This document shows, in pieces, positions 50,754 through 58,623 of a stretch of 64,000 bases of DNA. The DNA comes from CAVYXZ01 sp965223835 (lineage in GTDB: Bacteria; Chloroflexota; Anaerolineae; Aggregatilineales; Phototrophicaceae), in NCBI GenBank assembly GCA_965223835.1, contig CBDCXQ010000001.1:744001-808000 (forward strand), read 5' to 3'. The notes below the pieces were generated by a model. The model did not search any database and was not told where the DNA came from. It saw nothing but the letters and a program-made list of their open reading frames with translations. Every line of letters begins with the position of its first letter. The first letter of the stretch is position 1. A program made the position numbers and the translations under genes.

Positions 50754-52639
50754 CTTGTCAGTTCGGCCTTGATCGTCTCAGCGATGTCGGTCGTGATGCC
50801 CGTGACGGCGGTGAGGTCATCAACACTGGCGTTTTTGATGGCGTCAATCGAGTTATCAAAGGCTTTTAGCAAGGCTTTGCGTTTGGCCGGGCCGATACCG
50901 GGAATGGTTTCCAGCCGACTCGCCATGCCCATCTTACGGCGGCGATTGCGATGGCTGGTGATGGCGAAGCGGTGGGCCTCGTCGCGGACCCGCTGGACGA
51001 GGTACAGGGCCTGGCTGTTACGCGGGAGTATGAGCGGGTCGGGGTTATAGGGCCGGTATAGTTCCTCAAACTTCTTGGCTAAGCCGACCAGTGGCACCTT
51101 GCCGAACAGGTCAAACTCTTTGAGGACTTCAACTGCGATGCCCAGTTGTCCTTTGCCGCCGTCGATAATGAGTAAGTCGGGGAGCAAGCGCCACGTTTCA
51201 TCGCGATCTTCACCGCCCGGCGCCACCTCGGTTGGTTCTTCCTGGGCGCGGACATGGCGGTTGAAGCGGCGGGTGAGGGCCTCACGCATCGACTGGTAAT
51301 CATCAGAGCCACTGTGACTGACGGTGCGGATATTAAAGCGGCGATATTCGCTCTTGCGCGGCGTGCCCTGCACAAACACCACCCGGCTGGCGACAATGGC
51401 GGTGCCCTGCGTCGTGCTGATGTCGAAACACTCGATGCGGTTGGGCACCGTCTTCAAATTCAAGGCGGTCTGAAGTTCGCTGAGAGCCTGCTCTTGCCTG
51501 GTTGTGTCTGCTTCCCACTGCGCCCGCATCATCCGCAGCGCTTCGCCCGCATTGTCGTGTGCCATTTTCACCAGTTCGCGCTTTTGGCCGCGCTGAGGAA
51601 CCGTGATGCTGACCTTACTGCCGCCGCGTTTATCCCGCAGCCACTGCTCGATGATCTTCGCCTCTTCGACGTTCTGCGGCAGGATCAAGTCTTTGGGGAT
51701 TTCCGGCGCATCATCATAGAAGCGTTTGATGAAGGTCTCAATCACCTCTTCATCGGATTCATCCTCAGTGCCATCCAGCACATGCGAACTGCTGCCGATC
51801 AAGAGACCATTGCGCACAAAGAGAATTTGCACGACGGCATCGTTTTTGTCGCGGGCCAACGCAATCACATCATGGTCAGTGAATTGTTTGCCCACAGCGC
51901 GATTCTTTTTGGTAATCATGTCGATGGCGCGAATCTGATCGCGGATGGAGGCCGCCATCTCAAAATTGAGTCCTTCGGCGGCGCGTTCCATGTCCTCATT
52001 CAGGCGCTTCACTACACCTTCTGAGCGCCCGCTCAAGACTGACATGAGTTCCTCGATCATCATGCGGTATTGGTCGCGGTTGACGGCACCGATGCACGGA
52101 CCATTGCACAATTTGATGTCATAAAACAGGCAGGCGCGTTCGTCCTGCCCGTTGATGTCGCGGTTACAGGTCAGGTAGGGAAAGGCCTTGCGTAGGGTTT
52201 GTAGCGTATCCTGCACCGCCCACATCGCTACATAGGGTCCAAAATAGCGACTACCGTCTTTGGTGACGCGTCGCGTGACCTCGACTTTAGGGAAATCATC
52301 CTGCCAGTTAATTTTGATGTACGGGTAGCGCTTGTCATCTTTGAGCGCGATGTTGTACTGCGGTTGATAGCGCTTGATGAGCGTTTCTTCCAGAATCAGT
52401 GCTTTGACTTCGTTGCGCTCGACGATGTAATCGATGTCCACGATGCGGTCGCGCATTCGCAACGTTTTTTCGGTGTGCTGGGCGCTATTCACGAAGTAAC
52501 TGCGCACGCGATTGCGCAGCTTTTTGGCTTTGCCCACATAAATCACTTCCGCCTTCTTGTCTTTCATCATGTAGACGCCGGGCTTCTGTGGCAGGTTACT
52601 CAAAATTGTCTGGATATGTTCAGAAGGTGTGAAACTCAT
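50750..52639 (-). CDS. uvrC: excinuclease ABC subunit C
   Basis: 629 aa, full length. GIY-YIG nuclease domain at the N-terminus (KPGVYMMKDKKAEVIYVGKA, KKLRNRVRSYF), UvrB/UvrC motif (about 205-240), RNase H-like 5'-incision domain (IECFDISTTQGTAIVAS, LLIIDGGKGQLGIA) and C-terminal helix-hairpin-helix (IPGIGPAKRKALLKAF). It makes both cuts in nucleotide-excision repair with UvrB. Overlaps the convergent TetR gene by 4 nt. Confidence 0.97.
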   Translation of the reverse strand: MSFTPSEHIQTILSNLPQKPGVYMMKDKKAEVIYVGKAKKLRNRVRSYFVNSAQHTEKTLRMRDRIVDIDYIVERNEVKALILEETLIKRYQPQYNIALKDDKRYPYIKINWQDDFPKVEVTRRVTKDGSRYFGPYVAMWAVQDTLQTLRKAFPYLTCNRDINGQDERACLFYDIKLCNGPCIGAVNRDQYRMMIEELMSVLSGRSEGVVKRLNEDMERAAEGLNFEMAASIRDQIRAIDMITKKNRAVGKQFTDHDVIALARDKNDAVVQILFVRNGLLIGSSSHVLDGTEDESDEEVIETFIKRFYDDAPEIPKDLILPQNVEEAKIIEQWLRDKRGGSKVSITVPQRGQKRELVKMAHDNAGEALRMMRAQWEADTTRQEQALSELQTALNLKTVPNRIECFDISTTQGTAIVASRVVFVQGTPRKSEYRRFNIRTVSHSGSDDYQSMREALTRRFNRHVRAQEEPTEVAPGGEDRDETWRLLPDLLIIDGGKGQLGIAVEVLKEFDLFGKVPLVGLAKKFEELYRPYNPDPLILPRNSQALYLVQRVRDEAHRFAITSHRNRRRKMGMASRLETIPGIGPAKRKALLKAFDNSIDAIKNASVDDLTAVTGITTDIAETIKAELTS

Positions 52640-52711
52640 CAGGATTCTATTTGTTTCTGGTTTTCGGACGTGCGTTCTATTTTACCAGATTTGGGAGTTG
52701 ATGCGAGAAGA

Positions 52712-53113
52712 TTACCAGTCACCTGAATTGATAAGTGCCTGACGCGCGTTAATTTGCGCAGAACTGTTCATATTGAGGATCGTGATGGTTGTCCGTCCAA
52801 TAGGCGTTTTACCAACAATTAATGCACCACGAAGCATGAAGTGGTCGTCCCATTTTTGGGTTCGTGGATTGTAAAGCGGAGCGAGTATGCCCAGTTTGGG
52901 GTCATAGGCAGCAATATTCGTGCCTTTTGAAACGTTGCACTCGAAGCAAGCCCATGCAAGATTATTGAGTTCCGAAGAACCATTGTGTTTGGTCGCTATA
53001 ATGTGATCAACATGATGGGGAAGTTCGCTCATGATTTCGGGTAAGCGACAATACTCACAGCGATTATCAGCACGTTGTCGAACCTTTTCCCGAACCGAAA
53101 GTGATATCCTCAC
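52712..53113 (-). CDS. HNH endonuclease
   Basis: 133 aa, GTG start inside the GTGA shared with the upstream stop. CEYCRLPE, HVDHIIATKHNGSSELNNLAWACFECN carries the HNH catalytic His/Asn and Cys pairs; then YNPRTQKWDDHFM and TPIGRTTITILNMN. The intact counterpart of the frameshifted HNH gene at 39880; both begin M-x-I-S and share ADxRCxYC. Activity: single- or double-strand DNA cleavage, or a homing-like role; target unknown. A short A+T-rich gap separates it from uvrC. Confidence 0.88.
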   Translation of the reverse strand: MRISLSVREKVRQRADNRCEYCRLPEIMSELPHHVDHIIATKHNGSSELNNLAWACFECNVSKGTNIAAYDPKLGILAPLYNPRTQKWDDHFMLRGALIVGKTPIGRTTITILNMNSSAQINARQALINSGDW

Positions 53114-53358
53114 GATTGATTATTGAGGGTTTCAAGCGCTCTGGCTTTCATTGCTATGACAAAGCGATTCCGCTGCTGCATCACTTGAAGTTCGTGAACT
53201 TCCTCCGGGGTTAGGTCGCCGACGTTGAGTTTTTCAAGTAATTCAATCGCTCTTTTTTGTTCAGCTTCAGACGCTTGGTAGGCTAAGATTTCCTGAGGGG
53301 ATGCTTTTTCAATTAAGTAATCCATAAAATTGATCGGGACTTCAGCAAAATCAATCAT
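53110..53358 (-). CDS. small helical protein, first gene of the second HNH cassette
   Basis: 82 aa (83 aa if the ATG at 53361 is used). IDFAEVPINFMDYLIEKASPQEILAYQ, then LLEKLNVGDLTPEEVHELQVMQ and RNRFVIAMKARALETL. The LTPEE...R-x-x-x-x-x-K-A-x-x-L end matches the 129-aa protein at 39494. It overlaps the HNH gene by 4 nt as that one does. Acidic, helical; likely partner or regulator of HNH. Function unknown. Confidence 0.65.
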   Translation of the reverse strand: MIDFAEVPINFMDYLIEKASPQEILAYQASEAEQKRAIELLEKLNVGDLTPEEVHELQVMQQRNRFVIAMKARALETLNNQS

Positions 53359-53413
53359 CACAAAACCTTATTACCAAATTCAACTTGATTATACTTGCTT
53401 TATTAAGGGCATC

Positions 53414-53506
53414 CTATTGGGAAGTACGTATTTTGGGCAGAGTCATACTTTCAATGACCCGATCAAGAAATCGCTCATAGGACGGAACCAGTTTTGTTAT
53501 CGCCAT
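53414..53506 (-). CDS. 30-aa candidate ORF, possible relic of the small partner
   Basis: ATG 53506 with GGAG 8 nt upstream, ending at 53414. It reads MAITKLVPSYERFLDRVIES and then MTLPKIRTSQ. The start resembles the VPINFMDYLIEKA start of the 83-aa protein next to it, so it may be a decayed copy. Nothing else is visible in the 53362-53618 gap. Confidence 0.25.
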   Translation of the reverse strand: MAITKLVPSYERFLDRVIESMTLPKIRTSQ

Positions 53507-53618
53507 TCTAAATACTCCAACTATCATAAAATCATTGTAACACAGCCGCCAATCATTTTTGCAGTGGCGCTAGATGGGTTAATATTGCTGTCAGCCTAAG
53601 CACTCATGTGGACAAACC

Positions 53619-55406
53619 ATGTCACATATTTTTATCAGTTACAGTAAACAGAATATTGAATTTGCCAGACACCTGCGAGGCTTGCTACAAGACGAGGGGT
53701 TTTCTGTCTGGATGGATGAAACTCGTCTTGAACCAAGTAACAAATGGTGGCCGTCAATCGAAGAAAACATCAAATCATGTGCTGCATTTATTGTGATTAT
53801 GTCGCCCCAATCCCAAGAGTCTACCTGGGTTGAGCGCGAGATTCTGGTTGCGGAGAAGGTCGATAAAAGCGTTTTTCCAGTGTTGTTTTCTGGTGAAGCA
53901 TGGTCGCGATTAGCTGACCTTCAGTATGAGGATATGACGCAGGGCCTTGAATCGCAATTGAGCATACGATTCGTGCGGGGGCTTGAAGCCGTGGTGTCTC
54001 GTACTTCCGCAGATACACTCCCACTACAACTGCCGGGCGAATCGATGTTGAGTGATGTTGACACATTGCCCTTGAGCGAAGCAAATCGGGTTTCCATGCC
54101 ATCCTCAAGCGTCGCCCAATTTCTGGGTCGGCCTTGGTGGCAAGGGGTAAGCGTGATAGTGGCGATTATCGCATTGATTGTGGCAATCCTGGCTTTGCCC
54201 CCATTTCAACAGCAAAATGCAACACCAACGCCTGATGCAACTGCAACATATGCCACAACCCAAACGGCGGTTGCGATGGCGGCGCTCAGTGCAACGCCAA
54301 CTGAAACTGAATCGCCGACACCAACCTCAATCCCACCCTCCGTTACATCGGAGCCACCCACCATGACCCCCGATACATCAACGTTGGCGGTTGAGATCTT
54401 CCCTTTGACTGTACAACCCGGTGGTCAGGTAGTGGTTCGTACGGAACCGGGAGCTAACTGCCTGTTTCAGCCGACTCAGGGACGTGACTTTGGCTTCGAT
54501 ACTTCATCTGGGAGGATTACCTTCGATGCGCCCAATACTGCCGGGGTGTCGGTTAAAGTAACCTGCACATTCAACGGTCAACGCAGTGAGCCGCAGACCT
54601 TCACAGTGGCAGCCCCGACTCCGGTTCCATCCAATACGCCCACAAGCATCCCGCCAACATCAACCCCGACGCAGCGGGCGGCAACCGCGACGCCAACACC
54701 AACCGCTGTTGCTGGAGACAGCGTGACGTTGATGTTGTTCCGTGATGAAGACAGCCTGACCCTGTATGTGCCGCCGTCTGACGACCCGTTGTCGCTGGAG
54801 GGTCTAAAATACCGGGTGACGCTGTTGGGTGGCGGTACAATTTCCCGCCGACTCGATCAGGATTATGCGGCATTCCTGGGGATGCCCTTTGCTAACATCG
54901 GTTCGCTGGGACAAGGGCTGTGTTTTCGCCTGTTACGCAGTGGTGGCACTCGACCTGTCCCACAGGTATGCCAGAGCGGGGTGCTGCTCTTGACACAGCA
55001 GGTCGCCAGTGCCGACGTTTTCTGGCGCGATGGAGGAGCTGCTGTCGATCGCACAATTTTTATTTATCGTGACGACCGGCTGGTTGCGGCGTGTGGACCT
55101 GAAGCCCAGTGCGCGGTTGAGTGGCCGGTTGGTAGCGCTGTTGCATCTGCGTTCACTGCGACACCGGGTTATCCTTGTGATGGGATGATTGTTTTTAGCG
55201 GTGGCGGCTTACTCAATCAGGTGCGAATTACGCCACAAATGAATGCGCCGTTTCGTCCGGCAGTGCAACAGGCATCAACAGTAAATATATTCGATAGACG
55301 ATCCAACGATGGCAAAGTTTGGTATCAAATGGAATACGAAAACGGTGCTAATCAAGGTTGGATACCGATAGAATACGTAAATGCATCTGAGTTATGCCCT
55401 GATTGA
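53619..55406 (+). CDS. transmembrane TIR receptor-like protein with extracellular LFRD and SH3-like domains
   Basis: 595 aa. Order: TIR 1-130 (HIFISYSKQNIEFARHL, WMDETRLEPSNKWW, AAFIVIMSP, TWVEREILVAEK, with Glu at the NADase position); one helix at about 172-195 (GVSVIVAIIALIVAILAL); Pro/Thr-rich linker; an Ig-like stretch (about 250-325); a second linker; a domain with LMLFRDEDSLTLYVPPSD, RRLDQDYAAFLGMPFAN and VASADVFWRD (about 365-505); SH3-like tail (VWYQMEYENGANQGWIPIEY). The last two domains also occur in the secreted proteins at 56356 and 62756. Topology suggests cytoplasmic TIR and outside sensing. No adjacent immune partner recognised. Confidence 0.85.
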   Translation: MSHIFISYSKQNIEFARHLRGLLQDEGFSVWMDETRLEPSNKWWPSIEENIKSCAAFIVIMSPQSQESTWVEREILVAEKVDKSVFPVLFSGEAWSRLADLQYEDMTQGLESQLSIRFVRGLEAVVSRTSADTLPLQLPGESMLSDVDTLPLSEANRVSMPSSSVAQFLGRPWWQGVSVIVAIIALIVAILALPPFQQQNATPTPDATATYATTQTAVAMAALSATPTETESPTPTSIPPSVTSEPPTMTPDTSTLAVEIFPLTVQPGGQVVVRTEPGANCLFQPTQGRDFGFDTSSGRITFDAPNTAGVSVKVTCTFNGQRSEPQTFTVAAPTPVPSNTPTSIPPTSTPTQRAATATPTPTAVAGDSVTLMLFRDEDSLTLYVPPSDDPLSLEGLKYRVTLLGGGTISRRLDQDYAAFLGMPFANIGSLGQGLCFRLLRSGGTRPVPQVCQSGVLLLTQQVASADVFWRDGGAAVDRTIFIYRDDRLVAACGPEAQCAVEWPVGSAVASAFTATPGYPCDGMIVFSGGGLLNQVRITPQMNAPFRPAVQQASTVNIFDRRSNDGKVWYQMEYENGANQGWIPIEYVNASELCPD

Positions 55407-55426
55407 ATGATGAGGAGAGGTAAGCT

Positions 55427-56326
55427 ATGAAACGTAGCATTCTGATTGTTTTTACATTACTGATGTTCATGGTTGGTCTCACTCAATCACAATCAACTGC
55501 TGTTAGTTGTGGCATGATAATCGAAGATGAATTTTCAGAGGATGCCCAACTGAATGAGTATGTTATTTCGCTGGCAGCAGGTGATAATTTGACCGTTAGC
55601 GGCAGCCCGTTTGGCGAACAACTACAGTTTGTTGTTGGTGTCGATGGTCCTACTGGAATGTCGATTGTTGTCTCGGAGGATGATCGGGGTCGCTCAGGAC
55701 TTGTCTCGCAGAATCCAGCTATAAGCACTGGTGTACTTTCGGCCAATGGCGATTACACACTCAAAGTTTTGAATACACAGCTTAATTCAAACGGCTCTGT
55801 CGGCACCCAACCCTGGGACTTTGGCGGTGTAGGTATCTATACGCTTTTTGTTAGCTGCACGCTGCGCGATGGCACTGTGATTGAACCCGGTGACACCCCT
55901 CCCGATGCCTCGCCCACATCAGTTGCACAAGTACCCGTTTTTTCCGGCTTTGGTTTTCCAGGTCTCAAGCCAATTGATTTTTCTAATGTTATTAGTTTGC
56001 CATTAATTGTTGATGTTCCCATGACTGGGGCGATGACTCCAGCGGGTGGCGAAATTCTGGGATTCCTGTTTGAAGCCAATGCTGCGGACATACTCCAACT
56101 GGATTTCGTTCGGTTATCTGGCAATCTTAATCTCGGTTTGATTGTGTTATCTGCAAATAATGAAGTAGTGTTTCAGTCAAGTTTGGTGACATCCGAAACG
56201 TTATCGACCCGCCTGACGCTGCCGAGCGGCGGACAATACACGATTGGTGTCTTCCGCATAGATTTACTGCCGCCTGCAAATCCCGAAGCAACTGCCTTCC
56301 AAATTACCGGCTCTTTGAATCCTTAA
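55427..56326 (+). CDS. secreted protein with conserved C-terminal module
   Basis: 299 aa. Signal peptide at 1-23 (ILIVFTLLMFMVGLTQSQS). N-terminal beta region with one disulfide-ready Cys, and a C-terminal module FPGLKPIDFSNVISLPL...LGFLFEANAADILQLDF, NLNLGLIVLSANNEVVFQSS, GQYTIGVFRIDLLPP and AFQITGSLNP. That module is nearly repeated in the protein at 61818 and, as a fragment, at 57583. It recalls bacterial pre-peptidase C-terminal (PPC) type beta domains (similarity by eye only). AGGAGAGG precedes the ATG. It follows the receptor-like gene by 20 bp. Confidence 0.75.
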   Translation: MKRSILIVFTLLMFMVGLTQSQSTAVSCGMIIEDEFSEDAQLNEYVISLAAGDNLTVSGSPFGEQLQFVVGVDGPTGMSIVVSEDDRGRSGLVSQNPAISTGVLSANGDYTLKVLNTQLNSNGSVGTQPWDFGGVGIYTLFVSCTLRDGTVIEPGDTPPDASPTSVAQVPVFSGFGFPGLKPIDFSNVISLPLIVDVPMTGAMTPAGGEILGFLFEANAADILQLDFVRLSGNLNLGLIVLSANNEVVFQSSLVTSETLSTRLTLPSGGQYTIGVFRIDLLPPANPEATAFQITGSLNP

Positions 56327-56355
56327 TTAGCTTGTGAATAAAGGTTTTTGAGCGT

Positions 56356-57552
56356 TTGATGATGAACCTAAATAACAGCAAAATGCCTTTGAGTTTACGG
56401 GTGACTCAAGCGAAGGTCATCATATGCATCATTTTTTTAGTGGTTGCAGATTCTTACTTTTTACGATCTCAAGAATTTCTTCCCGAAAGCACTTCACACA
56501 TTTTTACTGTTTTTAGAGATGCAGAAAATTTAACTATATATCTTCCTCAAATTGACCCTAATATAGCATCTTATATTAAGGGATTAAGAGTTAGAGTTAG
56601 TTTCTCTCAAACTGAAACTATAGAAAGGCAAATAGATATAGACTTTCCAGCTTTTGTAGGAGTTCCCTTTGAAACTATATCATCTTCCCTGTGTCTCCGA
56701 ATTTCTCAGAAGAATAGTCAAATACCCTTGCCTCTTGATTGCAACTCGGCAGAAGTCATTGAGCAAGAATTGGCGCCTGCTGATGTATTTTGGTATTCAG
56801 CATCTCAGAATCTAGTACTAAACTTTCTGTTCCAAACAGGTGAGGTGAAATTTTGTCAAATTGAGCGGTGCGTGATTGAGTTGAGGGCAGATGCTGCAAT
56901 AGTGAACCCAACAAGGATATCTAGAAATGAATACCCTTGTAACGGAGAAATTTCATTAAATGGTGCGAGTAAAATAGTAACAAGATTGAAACCGTCGGAT
57001 GATAGTAATATCCAAAGAGTCTTTGAAACTGATAAAGCGATTAGAATTCTACTAAAGCATGTTGAGTCTACCAGTGGTGTTATTTGGCTGTTAATTGGAG
57101 ACTTTGAATACCAGATTCTTGGATGGGCAAGAGCTGAACATATTGTTACTGAAACAAATTGCCCGTTCACCGTTGATCTTGCTGAAGGTGTAGTAAGCAT
57201 AGACGGATTGAACCAGAGTCCGATTTTTGGGACTGTGACTTCTTATGATGAAAATAATAAAACTCACTTATTTTCTTTTACCGCGCCGCAGGATAGTAAA
57301 TTTATGTTTCAAGTTGATAAGTTTCATGATGCAATTGATTTACATATCGTAGTATTAAAAAATAGGCAAGTAATTCACCAAACCGTGCTCAGGGGCTACC
57401 AGTCATTTGAGGAAGAATTCTTAGTGGTTGAGACTTCTTCATATTTTATTGGGATTACTCCAATAAATGAGGATCAAACGCCGGTTTTCGACGAAACTCA
57501 AACTCCCAAAGCAGTGCCTTTTCAATTGATTCGAGAATTTCGAGAGTGGTAA
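56356..57552 (+). CDS. secreted A+T-rich paralogue of the LFRD/SH3-like family
   Basis: 398 aa. N-terminal hydrophobic export segment (VIICIIFLVVADSYFL). Then the same domain as in 53619: FTVFRDAENLTIYLP, RQIDIDFPAFVGVPFE, LAPADVFWYS, and a tail VIWLLIGDFEYQILGWARAEH (SH3-like), then a further C-terminal beta domain (about 275-398). Base composition differs strongly: counting 56521-56580 gives 16 G+C of 60. Synonymous sites look A/T-biased versus neighbours, suggesting horizontal origin or drift. Function unknown. Confidence 0.7.
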   Translation: MMMNLNNSKMPLSLRVTQAKVIICIIFLVVADSYFLRSQEFLPESTSHIFTVFRDAENLTIYLPQIDPNIASYIKGLRVRVSFSQTETIERQIDIDFPAFVGVPFETISSSLCLRISQKNSQIPLPLDCNSAEVIEQELAPADVFWYSASQNLVLNFLFQTGEVKFCQIERCVIELRADAAIVNPTRISRNEYPCNGEISLNGASKIVTRLKPSDDSNIQRVFETDKAIRILLKHVESTSGVIWLLIGDFEYQILGWARAEHIVTETNCPFTVDLAEGVVSIDGLNQSPIFGTVTSYDENNKTHLFSFTAPQDSKFMFQVDKFHDAIDLHIVVLKNRQVIHQTVLRGYQSFEEEFLVVETSSYFIGITPINEDQTPVFDETQTPKAVPFQLIREFREW

Positions 57553-57582
57553 CCACATTGTAGGTAATATTTGTTTCTAACT

Positions 57583-57654
57583 AACCCCGAAGCCACGGCG
57601 TTTCAAATCACCGGCACATTGAATCCGTTGGGGGTGAGACTCAGGAATCCCTAA
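57583..57654 (+). pseudogene. C-terminal fragment of the secreted-module gene
   Basis: In frame from AAC 57583: NPEATAFQITGTLNPLG, then VRLRNP and TAA at 57652-57654. This is the exact style of the module's end in the proteins at 55427 and 61818 (PEATAFQITG-LNP). No start or upstream part remains: the preceding gene's stop is 31 nt before and in between are unrelated bases. It is a relic of a third copy. Confidence 0.7.
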
Positions 57655-57729
57655 CTTTCGTGCGCCCATTTCCGGGTATAATAACGATGCTGATCTTTTT
57701 TATTCGATAAGCCCACATGAGGTAAGGAC

Positions 57730-58047
57730 ATGAAATGCCCTGTTTGTGAGACTGTCGATTTACATATCACCGATCGTCATGGAGTCGAAGTCGATTATTG
57801 CCCAAAATGTCGCGGTCTGTGGTTGGACCGGGGCGAAGTAGACCGGATTATCGAGCGGGCGACGAAGTTCGAGCAAGATTTTCCCGCCTCGCGCCGTAAA
57901 AGTAAGCGCGACTATGACGACTACTACCATGAAGATGAGTACGATGATGTACACGATCATCATGATCGTGATTACCGCTCCGACAAAAAGCGGCGACGTA
58001 ATCGCAAGAAGGATTTCCTCGAGGAAATCTTTGACATTTTCGACTGA
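57730..58047 (+). CDS. zf-TFIIB domain protein
   Basis: 105 aa. N-terminal zinc ribbon: M-K-C-P-V-C near residues 3-6 and YCPKCRGLWLDRGEVDRI (second Cys pair), the zf-TFIIB signature. C-terminal half is highly charged with Asp/His/Tyr runs (DYDDYYHEDEYDDVHDHH). The domain is common in bacteria as a stand-alone metal or nucleic-acid binding unit; no function is proven. A strong intrinsic terminator follows in 8 nt, isolating it from the division operon. Confidence 0.8.
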   Translation: MKCPVCETVDLHITDRHGVEVDYCPKCRGLWLDRGEVDRIIERATKFEQDFPASRRKSKRDYDDYYHEDEYDDVHDHHDRDYRSDKKRRRNRKKDFLEEIFDIFD

Positions 58048-58054
58048 TAAAAGT

Positions 58055-58088
58055 GGGTGGTCAACTGTGACCGCCCATTTATTTTTTC
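58055..58088 (+). terminator. Rho-independent terminator
   Basis: GGGTGGTCA (58055-58063) pairs with TGACCGCCC (58068-58076) over ACTG, one G-T wobble, then ATTTATTTTTTC. It separates the zinc-ribbon gene from mraZ. Confidence 0.85.
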
Positions 58089-58120
58089 ACCTGAAGAATA
58101 AGGAAACTTGTACCATTGAT

Positions 58121-58162
58121 GTGGGATTCTTAAAGTCTCGCTGCGGGATAATGTGGTATAAT
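58121..58162 (+). promoter_or_regulatory. mraZ promoter and possible MraZ boxes
   Basis: Consensus -10 TATAAT at 58157-58162, 32 nt before mraZ. G-rich repeats GTGGGATTCT (58121), GCGGGATAAT (58143) and GTGGTATAAT (58153) lie upstream; the last two are in 10-bp register, the spacing known for MraZ recognition of TGGG-type repeats. No strong -35. MraZ autoregulation is established in other bacteria. Confidence 0.5.
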
Positions 58163-58194
58163 CGCCCCAGGTCGCACAAGTTGGGGAGTCGCAC

Positions 58195-58623
58195 ATGTTC
58201 TGGGGCGAATACTGTCATCATCTGGACGACAAAGGTCGATTAATCATCCCGGCGCGGTTTCGTCCCCACCTCAACCCCGGCGCAATTTTAACGCGCGGCC
58301 TCGACCGTAACCTGGTAATTTACCCCCACGATGCCTGGCAATCCGTAACCGAACGCCTCAATCAAATGCCCATTACCCATCCGACAGCGCGGGCCTTACG
58401 CCGATTATTGTTCTCTGGTGCAGTGGAGTTGTCGCTGGACCGGCAGGGGCGGATGTCGATACCCGGCTATTTGCGCGTCTACGCCGGCCTGTCCGATGAA
58501 GTCCTGATCGCTGGCATGGAAACTTTTCTGGAATTATGGGAGCCTTCCGGTTGGCGGGATACGCTGGAATTGGTGCCCCATGCACTGGCTGAAGCGAAGC
58601 ACCTGGTCGAATTCGGTTTATGA
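58195..58623 (+). CDS. mraZ: transcriptional regulator MraZ
   Basis: 142 aa, the usual length. Two AbrB-like (SpoVT) half-domains: FWGEYCHHLDDKGRLIIPARFRP and LSLDRQGRMSIPGYLRVYAG, with the D-x-K/Q-G-R motifs. It represses the division-cell wall operon it starts. It overlaps rsmH by ATGA-type 4 nt (58620-58623). Confidence 0.95.
   Translation: MFWGEYCHHLDDKGRLIIPARFRPHLNPGAILTRGLDRNLVIYPHDAWQSVTERLNQMPITHPTARALRRLLFSGAVELSLDRQGRMSIPGYLRVYAGLSDEVLIAGMETFLELWEPSGWRDTLELVPHALAEAKHLVEFGL

Noticed and set aside
53330..53599. Plus-strand 89-aa ORF before the TIR receptor gene
   Set aside because: It overlaps the start of the minus-strand cassette gene, has low-complexity look and no ribosome-binding site.
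57583..57654. Fragment as the 3' end of the 56356 gene through a frameshift
   Set aside because: The 56356 protein already has its own C-terminal domain and stop; the fragment is of another family and a different composition.
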